A stretch of 64,000 nucleotides of DNA from Collinsella aerofaciens. GTDB taxonomy: Bacteria; Actinomycetota; Coriobacteriia; Coriobacteriales; Coriobacteriaceae. How positions within the stretch are numbered: position 1 is the stretch's first letter; the number at the start of each line of letters is the position of its first letter. This document shows positions 56,263-63,782 of this stretch, piece after piece. The notes beneath the pieces were generated by a model, which saw nothing but the letters and a program-made list of their open reading frames with translations, was not told the origin of the DNA and ran no database searches. A program made the translations under genes and the position numbers. The stretch lies in contig NAKE01000001.1 in the NCBI GenBank assembly GCA_008680965.1, forward strand, positions 868,001-932,000, given 5' to 3'.

Positions 56263-56568
56263 ATGTATATCAAGAAGGGCGATAAGGTCCAGGTTCTCTC
56301 TGGTAAGGATCGCGGCAAGCAGGGCGTTGTCCTGCGTGCTCTCCCCGCCGAGAACAAGGTCGTTGTCGAGGGCGTTTCGGTCGTCAAGAAGGCCGTCAAG
56401 CCCAACGCTGCCAACCAGCAGGGCGGCATCGTTTCGCAGGAGGCTCCCATCGACGCCTCCAACGTCAATCTCGTTTGCCCCGAGTGCGGTAAGGTTACCC
56501 GCGTCGGTCACGAGAAGGACGGCAAGAACAAGCTGCGCGTCTGCAAGAAGTGCGGCCACAAGTTCTAA
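56263..56568 (+). CDS. rplX: 50S ribosomal protein L24
   Basis: The 101-residue KOW protein starts 50S assembly. KKGDKVQVLSGKDRGKQG is the KOW motif, and CPECGKVTRVG plus CKKCGHKF form a C-terminal zinc-ribbon-like pair seen in some L24 proteins. ATG at 56263 follows GGGGAGA. A strong terminator follows at once; rplE, rpsN/Z, rpsH and the rest of the usual spc operon do not follow. Confidence 0.97.
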   Translation: MYIKKGDKVQVLSGKDRGKQGVVLRALPAENKVVVEGVSVVKKAVKPNAANQQGGIVSQEAPIDASNVNLVCPECGKVTRVGHEKDGKNKLRVCKKCGHKF

Positions 56569-56595
56569 GCTGCCCGCAACAGTTAAGTTGCTAGC

Positions 56596-56630
56596 AAAGG
56601 CCCGGATGCCACGGCACCCGGGCCTTTTTT
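56596..56630 (+). terminator. Strong terminator after rplX
   Basis: AAAGGCCCGG...CCGGGCCTTTTTT has a short loop and ends in six T. It closes the ribosomal block. Palindrome P3a begins at its last base. Confidence 0.93.
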
Positions 56631-56660
56631 GATCCCTTGGGGACGGAGGAAAACGGATCA
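56630..56660 (-). repeat. CTGTCCC-core palindrome, type P3, copy a
   Basis: TGATCCCTTGGGGACGG then AGGAAAACGGATCA; the arms TGATCC/GGATCA enclose CCGTCCCC on the minus strand. It is inverted relative to copies b, c and d. Confidence 0.75.
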
Positions 56661-56673
56661 TTACTCATTGGGT

Positions 56674-56741
56674 ACTCATTGGGGACAGGCTTAAATGAGT
56701 GGTCGTTGTTTGGCAGTCATTGGGGACAGACTTAAATGAGT
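56674..56741 (-). repeat. CTGTCCC-core palindromes, type P2, two tandem copies
   Basis: ACTCATTGGGGACAGGC then TTAAATGAGT (56674-56700), and a second copy with one core change at 56717-56741. The arms ACTCATT/AATGAGT enclose GGGGACAG. An extra TACTCATTGGG just before the first is a partial duplication. Confidence 0.75.
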
Positions 56742-56899
56742 GGTTGCGCGCACGAAAGGCTGGCGTGACAGTCGGTCAGCTTGTGCGTTGTTGCGGACTC
56801 GGTGAGGCAACGGTTAAAAGGGCAACTGCTGGCTGGCGCGACGCCTCAAATGATCCGTTTTCCTCCGTCCCTAACGGATCATCACAGCTTTCCGAATAA
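56699..56899 (+). pseudogene. Possible C-terminal remnant of a REP-associated transposase (RAYT-like)
   Basis: The 66-codon frame has no ribosome site and starts inside palindrome P2. Its middle, LRARKAGVTVGQLVRCCGLG with EATVKRA, resembles the small helix-turn-helix tail that ends many Y1-type RAYT proteins (general form LK..GLSIRQLARLTGI...V.RA, from memory). No Y1 catalytic His or Tyr region is present. The frame runs out through palindrome P3b. Lying between inverted palindromes fits how RAYT genes are usually placed, so a decayed gene is a reasonable reading; a chance frame cannot be ruled out. Confidence 0.35.
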
Positions 56900-56934
56900 A
56901 AGGTGATTCGTTTTCCTCCGTCCCCAAGGGATCA
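56851..56934 (+). repeat. CTGTCCC-core palindromes, type P3, copies b and c
   Basis: Copy b (56851-56881) and copy c (56904-56934) both read TGAT(C/T)CGTTTTCCTCCGTCCC and end in GGATCA. Copy b has CTAACGG where c has CCAAGGG. The two are 22 bp apart. Confidence 0.78.
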
Positions 56935-57005
56935 GGTGATGTGTATTCGTGCGTAGTTACGTGCGTAGGATTGCGTGACTATGCTTGTATATGCACCGTC
57001 TGCTG

Positions 57006-57033
57006 TTGAATTTTTACCATTTAGCGGTAATAC
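57006..57033 (+). promoter_or_regulatory. Promoter with inverted repeat before the oxidoreductase/DeoR genes
   Basis: TTGAAT (57006-57011), 16 bases, TAATAC (57028-57033). The spacer holds TTACC-ATTTAGC-GGTAA (57014-57030), a likely operator, probably for the DeoR-type protein encoded in the same unit. Confidence 0.5.
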
Positions 57034-57118
57034 ACGCAGAAGCACGCACATACACGCGCATATGTGCGAATATAGAGCTGTCAGAAATGAAAGACTTTTC
57101 ACGACGCAGGAGGCACAT

Positions 57119-58198
57119 ATGGCAGATTCCAAACAGGCTCCGCTCGACGCTGCGGCAGCCGCAAAGGCAGCGTTCGCTTCGGTCCAGAACAAGCCATTCC
57201 CCGATGATATCTTTACGGCTCCCGAGCTTCGCTGGGCTGTGATCGGTTGCGGCGTTATCGCCAACCAGATGGCCCAGTCTCTAGCTCTTGCCGGCCGCAA
57301 GCTTGCGGGCGTCGCAAACCGTACGCTATCCAAGGCTCAAGCTTTTGCCGAGCAGTATGGCATCGAGAAGGTCTATGAGACGGTCGAGGACCTCTACGCC
57401 GATCCGGATATCGACGCCGTCTATATCACCACGCCGCACAACACGCATATCACCTACCTGCGAGCCGCTCTGGCAGCTGGCAAGCACGTGCTCTGCGAAA
57501 AGGCCATTACCCTCAACTCTGCCGAGCTCGACGAGGCCCGTGCCATCGCCGACGAGCATAACGTGGTCCTTATGGACGCCACTACGGTGCTCCACATGCC
57601 TCTGTATCAAGAGCTGCGCCGCCGCATGGATGCCGGCGAGTTTGGCCGCATGAACCTCGCCCAACTCAACTTTGGCAGCTATAAGGAGTACGGCGATCTG
57701 ACCAACCGCTTCTATAACCGCAACCTCGCCGGCGGCGCTATGCTCGACATTGGCGTCTATGCGCTTTCCGTTATGCGCCTCTTTATGGCAAGCCAGCCCG
57801 CTGAGGTCGTTTCGCTGGGCAACACCTGTGAGACCGGTGTCGACGTTGCGGGCGGCATCGTCTGCCGTAATGCTGAGCAACAGCTGGGTGTTGTGAGCCT
57901 TACGCTTCACTCCAAGCAGCCCAAGCGCTCGGTCATCAGCTTTGACAAGTGCTATATCGAGGTCAACGAGTATCCGCGTGCCGATCACGCGACCATCGTG
58001 TGGACTGCGGACGGCCACCGCGAGGAGGTCCACGCGGGCACCGAGGCTTACGCCCTTTGCTATGAGATGGCCGATCTTGAGAAGGCCGTTGCCGGCGACG
58101 ACTCCAAGCGCGAGCTGCTGGAATATGCTTCTGATGTTATGGAGCTTATGACCAAGCTTCGCGCCGACTGGGGAGTCGTGTACCCCGAGGAGGAGTAA
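57119..58198 (+). CDS. Gfo/Idh/MocA-family oxidoreductase
   Basis: The 359-residue NAD(P)-dependent dehydrogenase probably acts on a sugar or inositol derivative. The dinucleotide loop WAVIGCGVIANQMAQSL begins near residue 39, after an unusually long N-terminal lead of about 38 residues. EKAITLNSAE carries the catalytic Lys of the EKP-type motif (EKA here), and GGAMLDIGVYALSV matches the substrate domain. ATG at 57119 follows AGGAGG. A DeoR-type regulator gene follows after 3 bp, suggesting an inducible sugar-catabolic role; the substrate is unknown. Confidence 0.9.
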   Translation: MADSKQAPLDAAAAAKAAFASVQNKPFPDDIFTAPELRWAVIGCGVIANQMAQSLALAGRKLAGVANRTLSKAQAFAEQYGIEKVYETVEDLYADPDIDAVYITTPHNTHITYLRAALAAGKHVLCEKAITLNSAELDEARAIADEHNVVLMDATTVLHMPLYQELRRRMDAGEFGRMNLAQLNFGSYKEYGDLTNRFYNRNLAGGAMLDIGVYALSVMRLFMASQPAEVVSLGNTCETGVDVAGGIVCRNAEQQLGVVSLTLHSKQPKRSVISFDKCYIEVNEYPRADHATIVWTADGHREEVHAGTEAYALCYEMADLEKAVAGDDSKRELLEYASDVMELMTKLRADWGVVYPEEE

Positions 58199-58201
58199 AC
58201 G

Positions 58202-58948
58202 ATGCTAGCGGAAGATAGGCTCAATGCGATTGTGTCGATGGTGCAGCAGGCTGGCTCGGTTACTGTGCCAGAGCTTGCTGAGGCCTTGGGCGTGACGGCG
58301 TCCACCATTCGGCGCGACCTGCAGACGCTCGATCGCGCACACCGCATCGCCAAGGTCCACGGCGGAGCGACGAGTCTTGAGCGCGCGCACGTGACGCGTG
58401 ACCTAACGCTCAACGAGCGCAGCGACCTCCATAACGACGACAAGGAGCGTATCTGCGCCCGTGCGGCGGCGCTTGTGGAGCCCGAGAGCTTTGTATACAT
58501 CGACTCGGGCTCGACGACGCTCAAGCTCATCGAGCATCTTCCACACCTTGAAGGTGTCACCTATGTGACCGATTCCGTGCTCCATGCTCAGCGCCTCGCT
58601 TTGCGCGGCATGCGCACCGTAGTGCTGGGCGGCGAGCTCAAACCCGAGACCGAGGCGCTCGTTGGCCCCGATGCTTTGGCAACCCTAGACCGTTACAACT
58701 TCAACTGTGGCTTTTGGGGTTCTAATGGCATTGCCGCCGAGCAGGGCTTCACGGCGCCCGATATCGAGGAAGCGCAAGTAAAGCGTATCTCGATGCGCCA
58801 TACGGCCAAACGCTTCGTAATCTCGGACGCCAGTAAATTTGGCATGGTGGCGCCCGTCAAGTTCGCGGACTTCCGCGACGCAACGATTATTACCGCGGGC
58901 GAGGTCCCCGCCAAGTACCGGGCAATGGACAATGTCATCACGGTCTAG
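58202..58948 (+). CDS. DeoR/GlpR-family transcriptional regulator
   Basis: The 248-residue repressor has an N-terminal winged HTH (VTVPELAEALGVTASTIRRD, about 20-39) and a C-terminal sugar-phosphate-sensing domain with the usual DSGSTTLKL phosphate loop (about 101-109). It probably controls its own operon with the oxidoreductase, through the TTACC/GGTAA repeat at 57014-57030. ATG at 58202 lies 3 bp after the oxidoreductase stop. Confidence 0.92.
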   Translation: MLAEDRLNAIVSMVQQAGSVTVPELAEALGVTASTIRRDLQTLDRAHRIAKVHGGATSLERAHVTRDLTLNERSDLHNDDKERICARAAALVEPESFVYIDSGSTTLKLIEHLPHLEGVTYVTDSVLHAQRLALRGMRTVVLGGELKPETEALVGPDALATLDRYNFNCGFWGSNGIAAEQGFTAPDIEEAQVKRISMRHTAKRFVISDASKFGMVAPVKFADFRDATIITAGEVPAKYRAMDNVITV

Positions 58949-58970
58949 CAAGCAGGGGCAGGCTAGGGCC

Positions 58971-58992
58971 AAAACCACCACGAAGGTGCCTG
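58971..58992. repeat. Left half of palindrome P1 at IS copy 3
   Basis: AAAACCACCACGAAGGTGC then CTG. It matches 3132-3154 with one A-to-G change. The other half is at 60447-60467. Confidence 0.85.
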
Positions 58993-59030
58993 TGAACTGC
59001 GCCCCGAAACTTGGACTGAATAAATAGCGA

Positions 59031-59942
59031 CTACGCCGCAAGGGCCCGGTTCCGGAACTCCTCCGGCGTCAGGCCCTTCAATCTTACCTGCCTGCGCCGC
59101 GTGTTCCAATGGGCTATGTACTCCTCCAGGTCGCGCTTGAAGTCCTCGAAGCTGCCCCACTCCCTGCCGCGGTAGAACTCGTCCTTCACGTGGCCGAAGA
59201 GCTGCTCGGTGGCGGCGTTGTCGATGCAGTTCCCCTTGCGCGACATGCTCTGGGTGATGCCCGCCCCCTCCAGCCTGGAGGCGTAGGACTCGTGCTGGTA
59301 CTGCCAGCCCATGTCCGAGTGCATGGTCGGTGCCGCCCCGTCGGGCAGGGCCTCGAGGAGCCGGTCGAGCATCCTGTGCTGCTGGGCGAGGTCCGGCGAG
59401 GTCGATATGTCGCTCGCCACGATCTCCTTCGTGCAGAAGTCGAGCACCGGGGCCCAGTAGGCCTTGGCGCCGGCCACCTTGAACTCGGTGACGTCGGTGC
59501 CGAGCTTCTGCCACGGCCCCTCGGCGCCGAAGTCCCTCGCGATGACGTTCTCGAACGTGCTCCCCACGAGCCCCCTGTAGGAGCTGTACCGGCGGCGGGA
59601 GCCCCGGCGGCGTATCCCGCACCGGATGCCCATCTCGCGCATCATCTTGAGCACGGTCTTGTCGGCCACGACCGCGCCCAGCTCGGCGCGCAGGCACATG
59701 GCTATCTGCCGGTGCCCGCAGCCGTTGGCGGTGCGCGAGAATATCTCGGCCGCGGCGTCGCGCAGCTCGGGCCTGGTCGGCCTCCGCGGGTGCGCCAGCG
59801 CGTAGTAGTAGGTCGACCTCCTGAGCCCCGAGCACTCCAGTAGGTGGCGCAGGGAGTGCCCCTCCGCGCGCAGCGCCCTCACCGCCTCGGCCGCCGCCCT
59901 GGTCAGAGCCCGTCCCGCTCGACCAGGGCGCGCAATTTTTTT
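59031..59942 (-). CDS. IS3-family transposase OrfB (by -1 frameshift), copy 3
   Basis: Identical in predicted sequence to OrfB at 3659-4570, with the same DDE motifs. The slip site is the T7 run 59936-59942, seven A on the coding strand. It appears intact. Confidence 0.93.
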   Translation of the reverse strand, partial: KKIARPGRAGRALTRAAAEAVRALRAEGHSLRHLLECSGLRRSTYYYALAHPRRPTRPELRDAAAEIFSRTANGCGHRQIAMCLRAELGAVVADKTVLKMMREMGIRCGIRRRGSRRRYSSYRGLVGSTFENVIARDFGAEGPWQKLGTDVTEFKVAGAKAYWAPVLDFCTKEIVASDISTSPDLAQQHRMLDRLLEALPDGAAPTMHSDMGWQYQHESYASRLEGAGITQSMSRKGNCIDNAATEQLFGHVKDEFYRGREWGSFEDFKRDLEEYIAHWNTRRRQVRLKGLTPEEFRNRALAA

Positions 59943-60400
59943 AGGTAGGCGACCTCGGCCTCGAGCCTGCGGCAGCGCTCCTCGAGTTCCTGCTCGCGGG
60001 TGCGGGCCCGGGGTTTCGACCTCGACCCCCTCGGCCTGCCCTTCGGGCCGGGCCGCAGCGCCTCGGCGCCGCCCTCGCGGTAGAGCCTGCACCAGCGCTC
60101 CAGCGGGGACTTCGACCTGATCCCGAACTCGGCCATGGCGTCGGTCTTCGCCATCCCGCCGTCGACCACGGCCGACGCCGCGGCGACCCTCTGCTCGAAT
60201 GTGTACCTGGATTGTTTCCCGCCCATGGACAGCAGCGCCTCGCTTCCGAACGCCCGGTATACCCACTGCCATTCTCTCACGGTCTCGCGGGGGACGGACA
60301 GGGCCTCGGCCGCCGGCTTGCAGCCGACGCCGGCGTCGAAGAGCTCGACGGCCCGCCTCCTGGACTCCAGATCGTGCTTCACCCTGAGGTCTATACTCAT
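59903..60400 (-). CDS. IS3-family transposase OrfA, copy 3
   Basis: The 165 residues are identical to OrfA at 3201-3698. ATG at 60400 follows GGGAGG. It has a double helix-turn-helix and a C-terminal coiled region. Confidence 0.93.
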   Translation of the reverse strand: MSIDLRVKHDLESRRRAVELFDAGVGCKPAAEALSVPRETVREWQWVYRAFGSEALLSMGGKQSRYTFEQRVAAASAVVDGGMAKTDAMAEFGIRSKSPLERWCRLYREGGAEALRPGPKGRPRGSRSKPRARTREQELEERCRRLEAEVAYLKKLRALVERDGL

Positions 60401-60446
60401 GGAAAACCTCCCATTTCCCGATGTCCAAGAAATGGGAGGCAGTTCA

Positions 60447-60467
60447 CTGTCCCCATTGTGGTGGTTT
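60447..60467. repeat. Right half of palindrome P1 at IS copy 3
   Basis: CTGTCCCCATTGTGGTGGTTT. It differs from copy 2 at one base (A for T). Its end overlaps the TAA stop of the RluA-family gene (60468-60466). Confidence 0.85.
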
Positions 60468-61125
60468 AAGGCTCCCAGGGGCAGGGGGCTTCGATGTGGA
60501 TGTGCTCGCCGGTTACGGGATGCGTGAAGGACACGCTGTGGGCGTGGAGCATCAGGCCGCAAGGGCGCGGCGTTCCGTACAGGTCGTCGCCTACCAGGGG
60601 ATGACGCTCGCTTGCCAGGTGCACGCGAATCTGATGCTTGCGGCCGGTGAGCAACTCGACATCGATATACGAACGCGCGGGAAGGCCTCGGCGGCTCTTA
60701 AGGCGCTTGAGCACCTTGACGCGCGTCTGAGACGGCTTGCCGCTGGCACCGACGCGCATCTTACGGCTATCGTGGCGGTCGCGGGCGATGGGCCTGTCGA
60801 TGAGCTTTTCGTTCCAGTCGATCTTGCCCTCGGCGAGCGCCAGATAGTGCTTTTCGAAGGCGTGGTCGATCACCATCTGGTCAAAAGCGGGTTGCGTCTG
60901 CTTGTCGAGCGAGAACAGCACCACGCCGGTGGTGTTGCGGTCCAGGCGGTTGAGCGGCTGCATGTCGGTCGCGGCAAAGCCGTCGCCCATGGCCAGCAGC
61001 AGGTCGCTGGCGTAGTCGGTAAGTGTGCGCTCGCCGGTGCCGTCACCGTGGACGATCATGCCGGCGGGCTTATCGATGGCCATGAGCCAGGCGTCGCAGT
61101 AGAGGACTTGAGGTTCTTCGTTCAC
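60466..61125 (-). CDS. RluA-family RNA pseudouridine synthase
   Basis: This 219-residue enzyme isomerises specific uridines in rRNA or tRNA. LNRLDRNTTGVV contains the catalytic Asp of the RluA motif (RLDxxTSG; here TTG), and GRKHQIRVHL is the conserved RNA-side block. It lacks the S4 domain of larger family members. GTG at 61125 follows AAAGG. Its TAA stop lies inside palindrome P1, as with the mscS-like gene. The U32 gene upstream is 15 bp away, so the two may share a transcript. Confidence 0.9.
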   Translation of the reverse strand: MNEEPQVLYCDAWLMAIDKPAGMIVHGDGTGERTLTDYASDLLLAMGDGFAATDMQPLNRLDRNTTGVVLFSLDKQTQPAFDQMVIDHAFEKHYLALAEGKIDWNEKLIDRPIARDRHDSRKMRVGASGKPSQTRVKVLKRLKSRRGLPARSYIDVELLTGRKHQIRVHLASERHPLVGDDLYGTPRPCGLMLHAHSVSFTHPVTGEHIHIEAPCPWEP

Positions 61126-61140
61126 GTGTAAGCCTTTCGG

Positions 61141-63636
61141 TTAGCTAATTCCCACAAACATGCAGCCCGAGGTGGCGCCGCGCAGGCGGGCAGCGGGCTT
61201 GCGGCCTGCCTGCGCTGCCTCAATGGCGCGGCGGACACGAGCGACGGCACGGCCAATTTCATCGGCCTCAAGCAGAGTTCCGTCGACCATGAGACGGCGC
61301 ACGCCGGCATCGAGCAGCTGCGGAACCTGCGGCGTGAGGTCGATGGGGTAGGCATCGTACAGGCGCGAGCGGCCGTGGACGTCGGTACGCACCGGCATGA
61401 CCTTGCCGTCGATATTCTTGAGCGACAGCTTGCGGGCGCGCAGGCGGCAGTTGGCGCAATCGTGGATACAACCGTTGGCTACCTGCAGGATGCAGTGCTC
61501 GCTCGTCATAACGCGCGGGCAGCCGAACACGGTGATGCCCAGGGCTGCGGGCGCGAAGGTGCCAAGCGAGATAATCTCGTCGAGCGTGATCTCGGGCGAG
61601 AGCCAAAACGCGCCGGCTCCGCGCTCGGCGAGTGCCTCCATGCAGGGCGTGTTGTGCACGGGCAGGCAGGAGCGAATCTCGGCCGTGGCGCCAACCTGGG
61701 TGGCCAGGGCAAGCTCGGAGATATTGCCGACGGCGACAGTCGCTCCAGCCTGTATCCACGAATCGACGCGCTCGTGGTCGACGGCGCGGCAGACCTCGTC
61801 GAGTACGGGCACAATGCCCTGCTCAAACGCATCGGCAGGGGAGAGCCCGGCCGCATCGAGCGCGTCGGTGGTCATGTAGATGCGCGTTGCACCCTCGGCG
61901 CGAGCGGCCTTGGCGGCCTCGAGCGAGGTGACGGTGGCGCAGATCTGCGGCTCATCGCGGTAGTGTGCGGGCATGGGGCGGGAATCACTGGTGACAATCG
62001 CCGGTAGTTCGAGCGTTTTCGCACGCTCGTCATACGGCGCCAGAATGGCCTCTTCCAGCGTCTTGCAAGCGGCGGCACGCACCTTGTGCACGGCGGAAAA
62101 GCCCATGCCGCAGCCTTCATCGAGCGCCACATCAAAGCTCGCAGCCTCAAAGGGCGAGGAGCCCATGCGGCCCACATGCTCAACCAGATCGGACGCCTCG
62201 ACGGCGCGGGTCTTGGCGGCCTCGACGGTAAAGCCGGTAGCGGTGGCGGTGAGCGTGGGGTCGTCGCAGCAGGTGAGTGTCACGGTAAACGGCTCGCCCA
62301 GACGCGCCACAACGGACACGTCTACGGCGCGGCGACGCAGCACATCGCGCTTGAGCGCGGCGCCGGCAGCGTCAATGGCGCGCTGGCTTCGAATCACGCG
62401 CACACGGCAGCCCTCGGGCATGCTGCGAGGCACGCGGCACTCGATGGTGTCGCCGGCGGCGGCATCATCGGCGGCGATGGTGGTCAGGAACTGGTCGAAC
62501 TCATCGTCGTGGCGAAGCTCCAGCAGATCGCCCTTGCCTACGGGCTCAAACAGCTCAATGCGGGCGATGGCAGCGCGGCGACGACGGTCGTCAGGCTTGA
62601 GCCCGCGCACATCGCGGTTGGCCAGGCGGCTGCCGAGCACCGTGCCAACAATCTGGCCGCGGTTGTTGGAGCGCTCGTAGCTCATCATCTCGTCACCCGA
62701 GGTACCGTCTTGATAGGCGTGCGTAAAGTCGCGGTTAAAGCAGCGCTTGAGCTGGCGCTGGCGGGCGGCATCCTCATCCTTAGAGGTCGAAACATCGGCC
62801 AGCATGTCATCAATCTGATGACGATACACGTCGACGATGGAATACACGTAATCGGGGGCCTTCATGCGGCCCTCGAGCTTGAGCGATGCGGCGCCGGCGT
62901 CATACAGACGACGAACGAGCTGCGATGTATTGGTATCGCGCGGGCATAGCGCGCGCTCACGACCGGCAGGGGAGAGCGAGCGGCCGTTCTCGTCGATCAG
63001 CTCGTAAGGAAGACGACAGGGCTGAGCACACATGCCGCGGTTGGCCGAGCGGCCCGCCATGGCAAAGCTCGACAGCAGGCACAGGCCCGAGTAGCAAAAG
63101 CAGATGGCGCCGTGGCTAAAGACCTCGAGGTCAACGTCGGGCGCGGCGTCGTGGATGGCGGCGATCTCGTCAATGGAGAGCTCGCGCGACAAGGTCACGC
63201 GGTCGGCGCCCTGCTCGCGGCACCAGATGGTTCCGCGGTCATCATGGATGTTCGCCTGGGTCGAGATGTGTGTCTCGATGCCGGGCATGGTGCGCTTGAC
63301 CTCAAAGAACAAACCCCAGTCCTGGATAATGAAGGCATCGGCGCCCAGCGTGGAGCAGCGATGGATGAGCTGCAGCGCGTCGCTCATCTCGGATTCCTTG
63401 ATGACGATGTTGACCGTGACGTAGACGCGCGACCCGGCTAGATGTGCGGCGCGGCAGGCCTGCTCAAAGGCCTCGTCGGTAAAGTTTGTTGCCTTGCGGC
63501 GGGCGTTGAAGCTGCCCATGCCGCAGTAGATGGCATCGGCGCCGGCAGCGAGTGCGGCGGCAAAGGGCTCCGGGCCTCCGGCGGGGGCCAAGAGCTCGGG
63601 TCTGCGGTTGGTGGTTCGACTGGCGGTTGCGGTCAT
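61141..63636 (-). CDS. U32-family peptidase-like protein (RlhA/TrhP type, with DUF3656-like region)
   Basis: The 831-residue protein has the U32 TIM-barrel-like start (ELLAPAGGPEPFAAALAAGADAIYCG, read in two parts). The central Cys block GAICFCYSGLCLLSS and RGMCAQPCRLPY, which holds an iron-sulfur-type site in this family, is followed by a middle DUF3656-like region and a C-terminal repeat ending in CIHDCANCRLR. E. coli relatives help hydroxylate 23S rRNA (RlhA) or tRNA wobble uridine (TrhP), not degrade protein, so an RNA-modification role fits its RluA-type neighbour. ATG at 63636 follows GGCAGGA. Confidence 0.88.
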   Translation of the reverse strand: MTATASRTTNRRPELLAPAGGPEPFAAALAAGADAIYCGMGSFNARRKATNFTDEAFEQACRAAHLAGSRVYVTVNIVIKESEMSDALQLIHRCSTLGADAFIIQDWGLFFEVKRTMPGIETHISTQANIHDDRGTIWCREQGADRVTLSRELSIDEIAAIHDAAPDVDLEVFSHGAICFCYSGLCLLSSFAMAGRSANRGMCAQPCRLPYELIDENGRSLSPAGRERALCPRDTNTSQLVRRLYDAGAASLKLEGRMKAPDYVYSIVDVYRHQIDDMLADVSTSKDEDAARQRQLKRCFNRDFTHAYQDGTSGDEMMSYERSNNRGQIVGTVLGSRLANRDVRGLKPDDRRRRAAIARIELFEPVGKGDLLELRHDDEFDQFLTTIAADDAAAGDTIECRVPRSMPEGCRVRVIRSQRAIDAAGAALKRDVLRRRAVDVSVVARLGEPFTVTLTCCDDPTLTATATGFTVEAAKTRAVEASDLVEHVGRMGSSPFEAASFDVALDEGCGMGFSAVHKVRAAACKTLEEAILAPYDERAKTLELPAIVTSDSRPMPAHYRDEPQICATVTSLEAAKAARAEGATRIYMTTDALDAAGLSPADAFEQGIVPVLDEVCRAVDHERVDSWIQAGATVAVGNISELALATQVGATAEIRSCLPVHNTPCMEALAERGAGAFWLSPEITLDEIISLGTFAPAALGITVFGCPRVMTSEHCILQVANGCIHDCANCRLRARKLSLKNIDGKVMPVRTDVHGRSRLYDAYPIDLTPQVPQLLDAGVRRLMVDGTLLEADEIGRAVARVRRAIEAAQAGRKPAARLRGATSGCMFVGIS

Positions 63637-63746
63637 ATCCTGCCTTTCAAAATGCTCAGAAACTCAAAAGTATAGTGGCGCCGTCGCGATGGGCGATGCC
63701 CGCAGCCTAAGCAGGACAAAGTCTTCAGCAGCCTCTCAGGCAACAA

Positions 63747-63777
63747 TGATCCGTTTTCCTCCGTCCCCAAGGGATCA
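63747..63777 (+). repeat. CTGTCCC-core palindrome, type P3, copy d
   Basis: TGATCCGTTTTCCTCCGTCCCC then AAGGGATCA. It is 7 kb from copies a-c and matches copy c at all but one position. It ends 5 bp before the stop of the YheO-like gene. Confidence 0.8.
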
Positions 63778-63782
63778 GTGGG

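Larger units (their letters stand above)
58993..60446 (-). mobile_element. IS3-family insertion sequence, copy 3 (complete, 1454 bp)
   Basis: It has the same length, ends (TGAACTGC...GCAGTTCA) and predicted proteins as copy 2, but in opposite orientation. CTG flanks it on both sides (58990-58992 and 60447-60449) within the split P1 palindrome, which keeps the same orientation as at copy 2. It lies between the 3' ends of the DeoR and RluA-family genes, so it disrupts no coding sequence. Confidence 0.95.

Noticed and set aside
59109..59843. A 244-codon frame opposite the transposase in IS copy 3 (and its twin at 3758-4492)
   Set aside because: It is the antisense shadow of orfB; the protein is Arg/Ala/Gly-rich with no family features.
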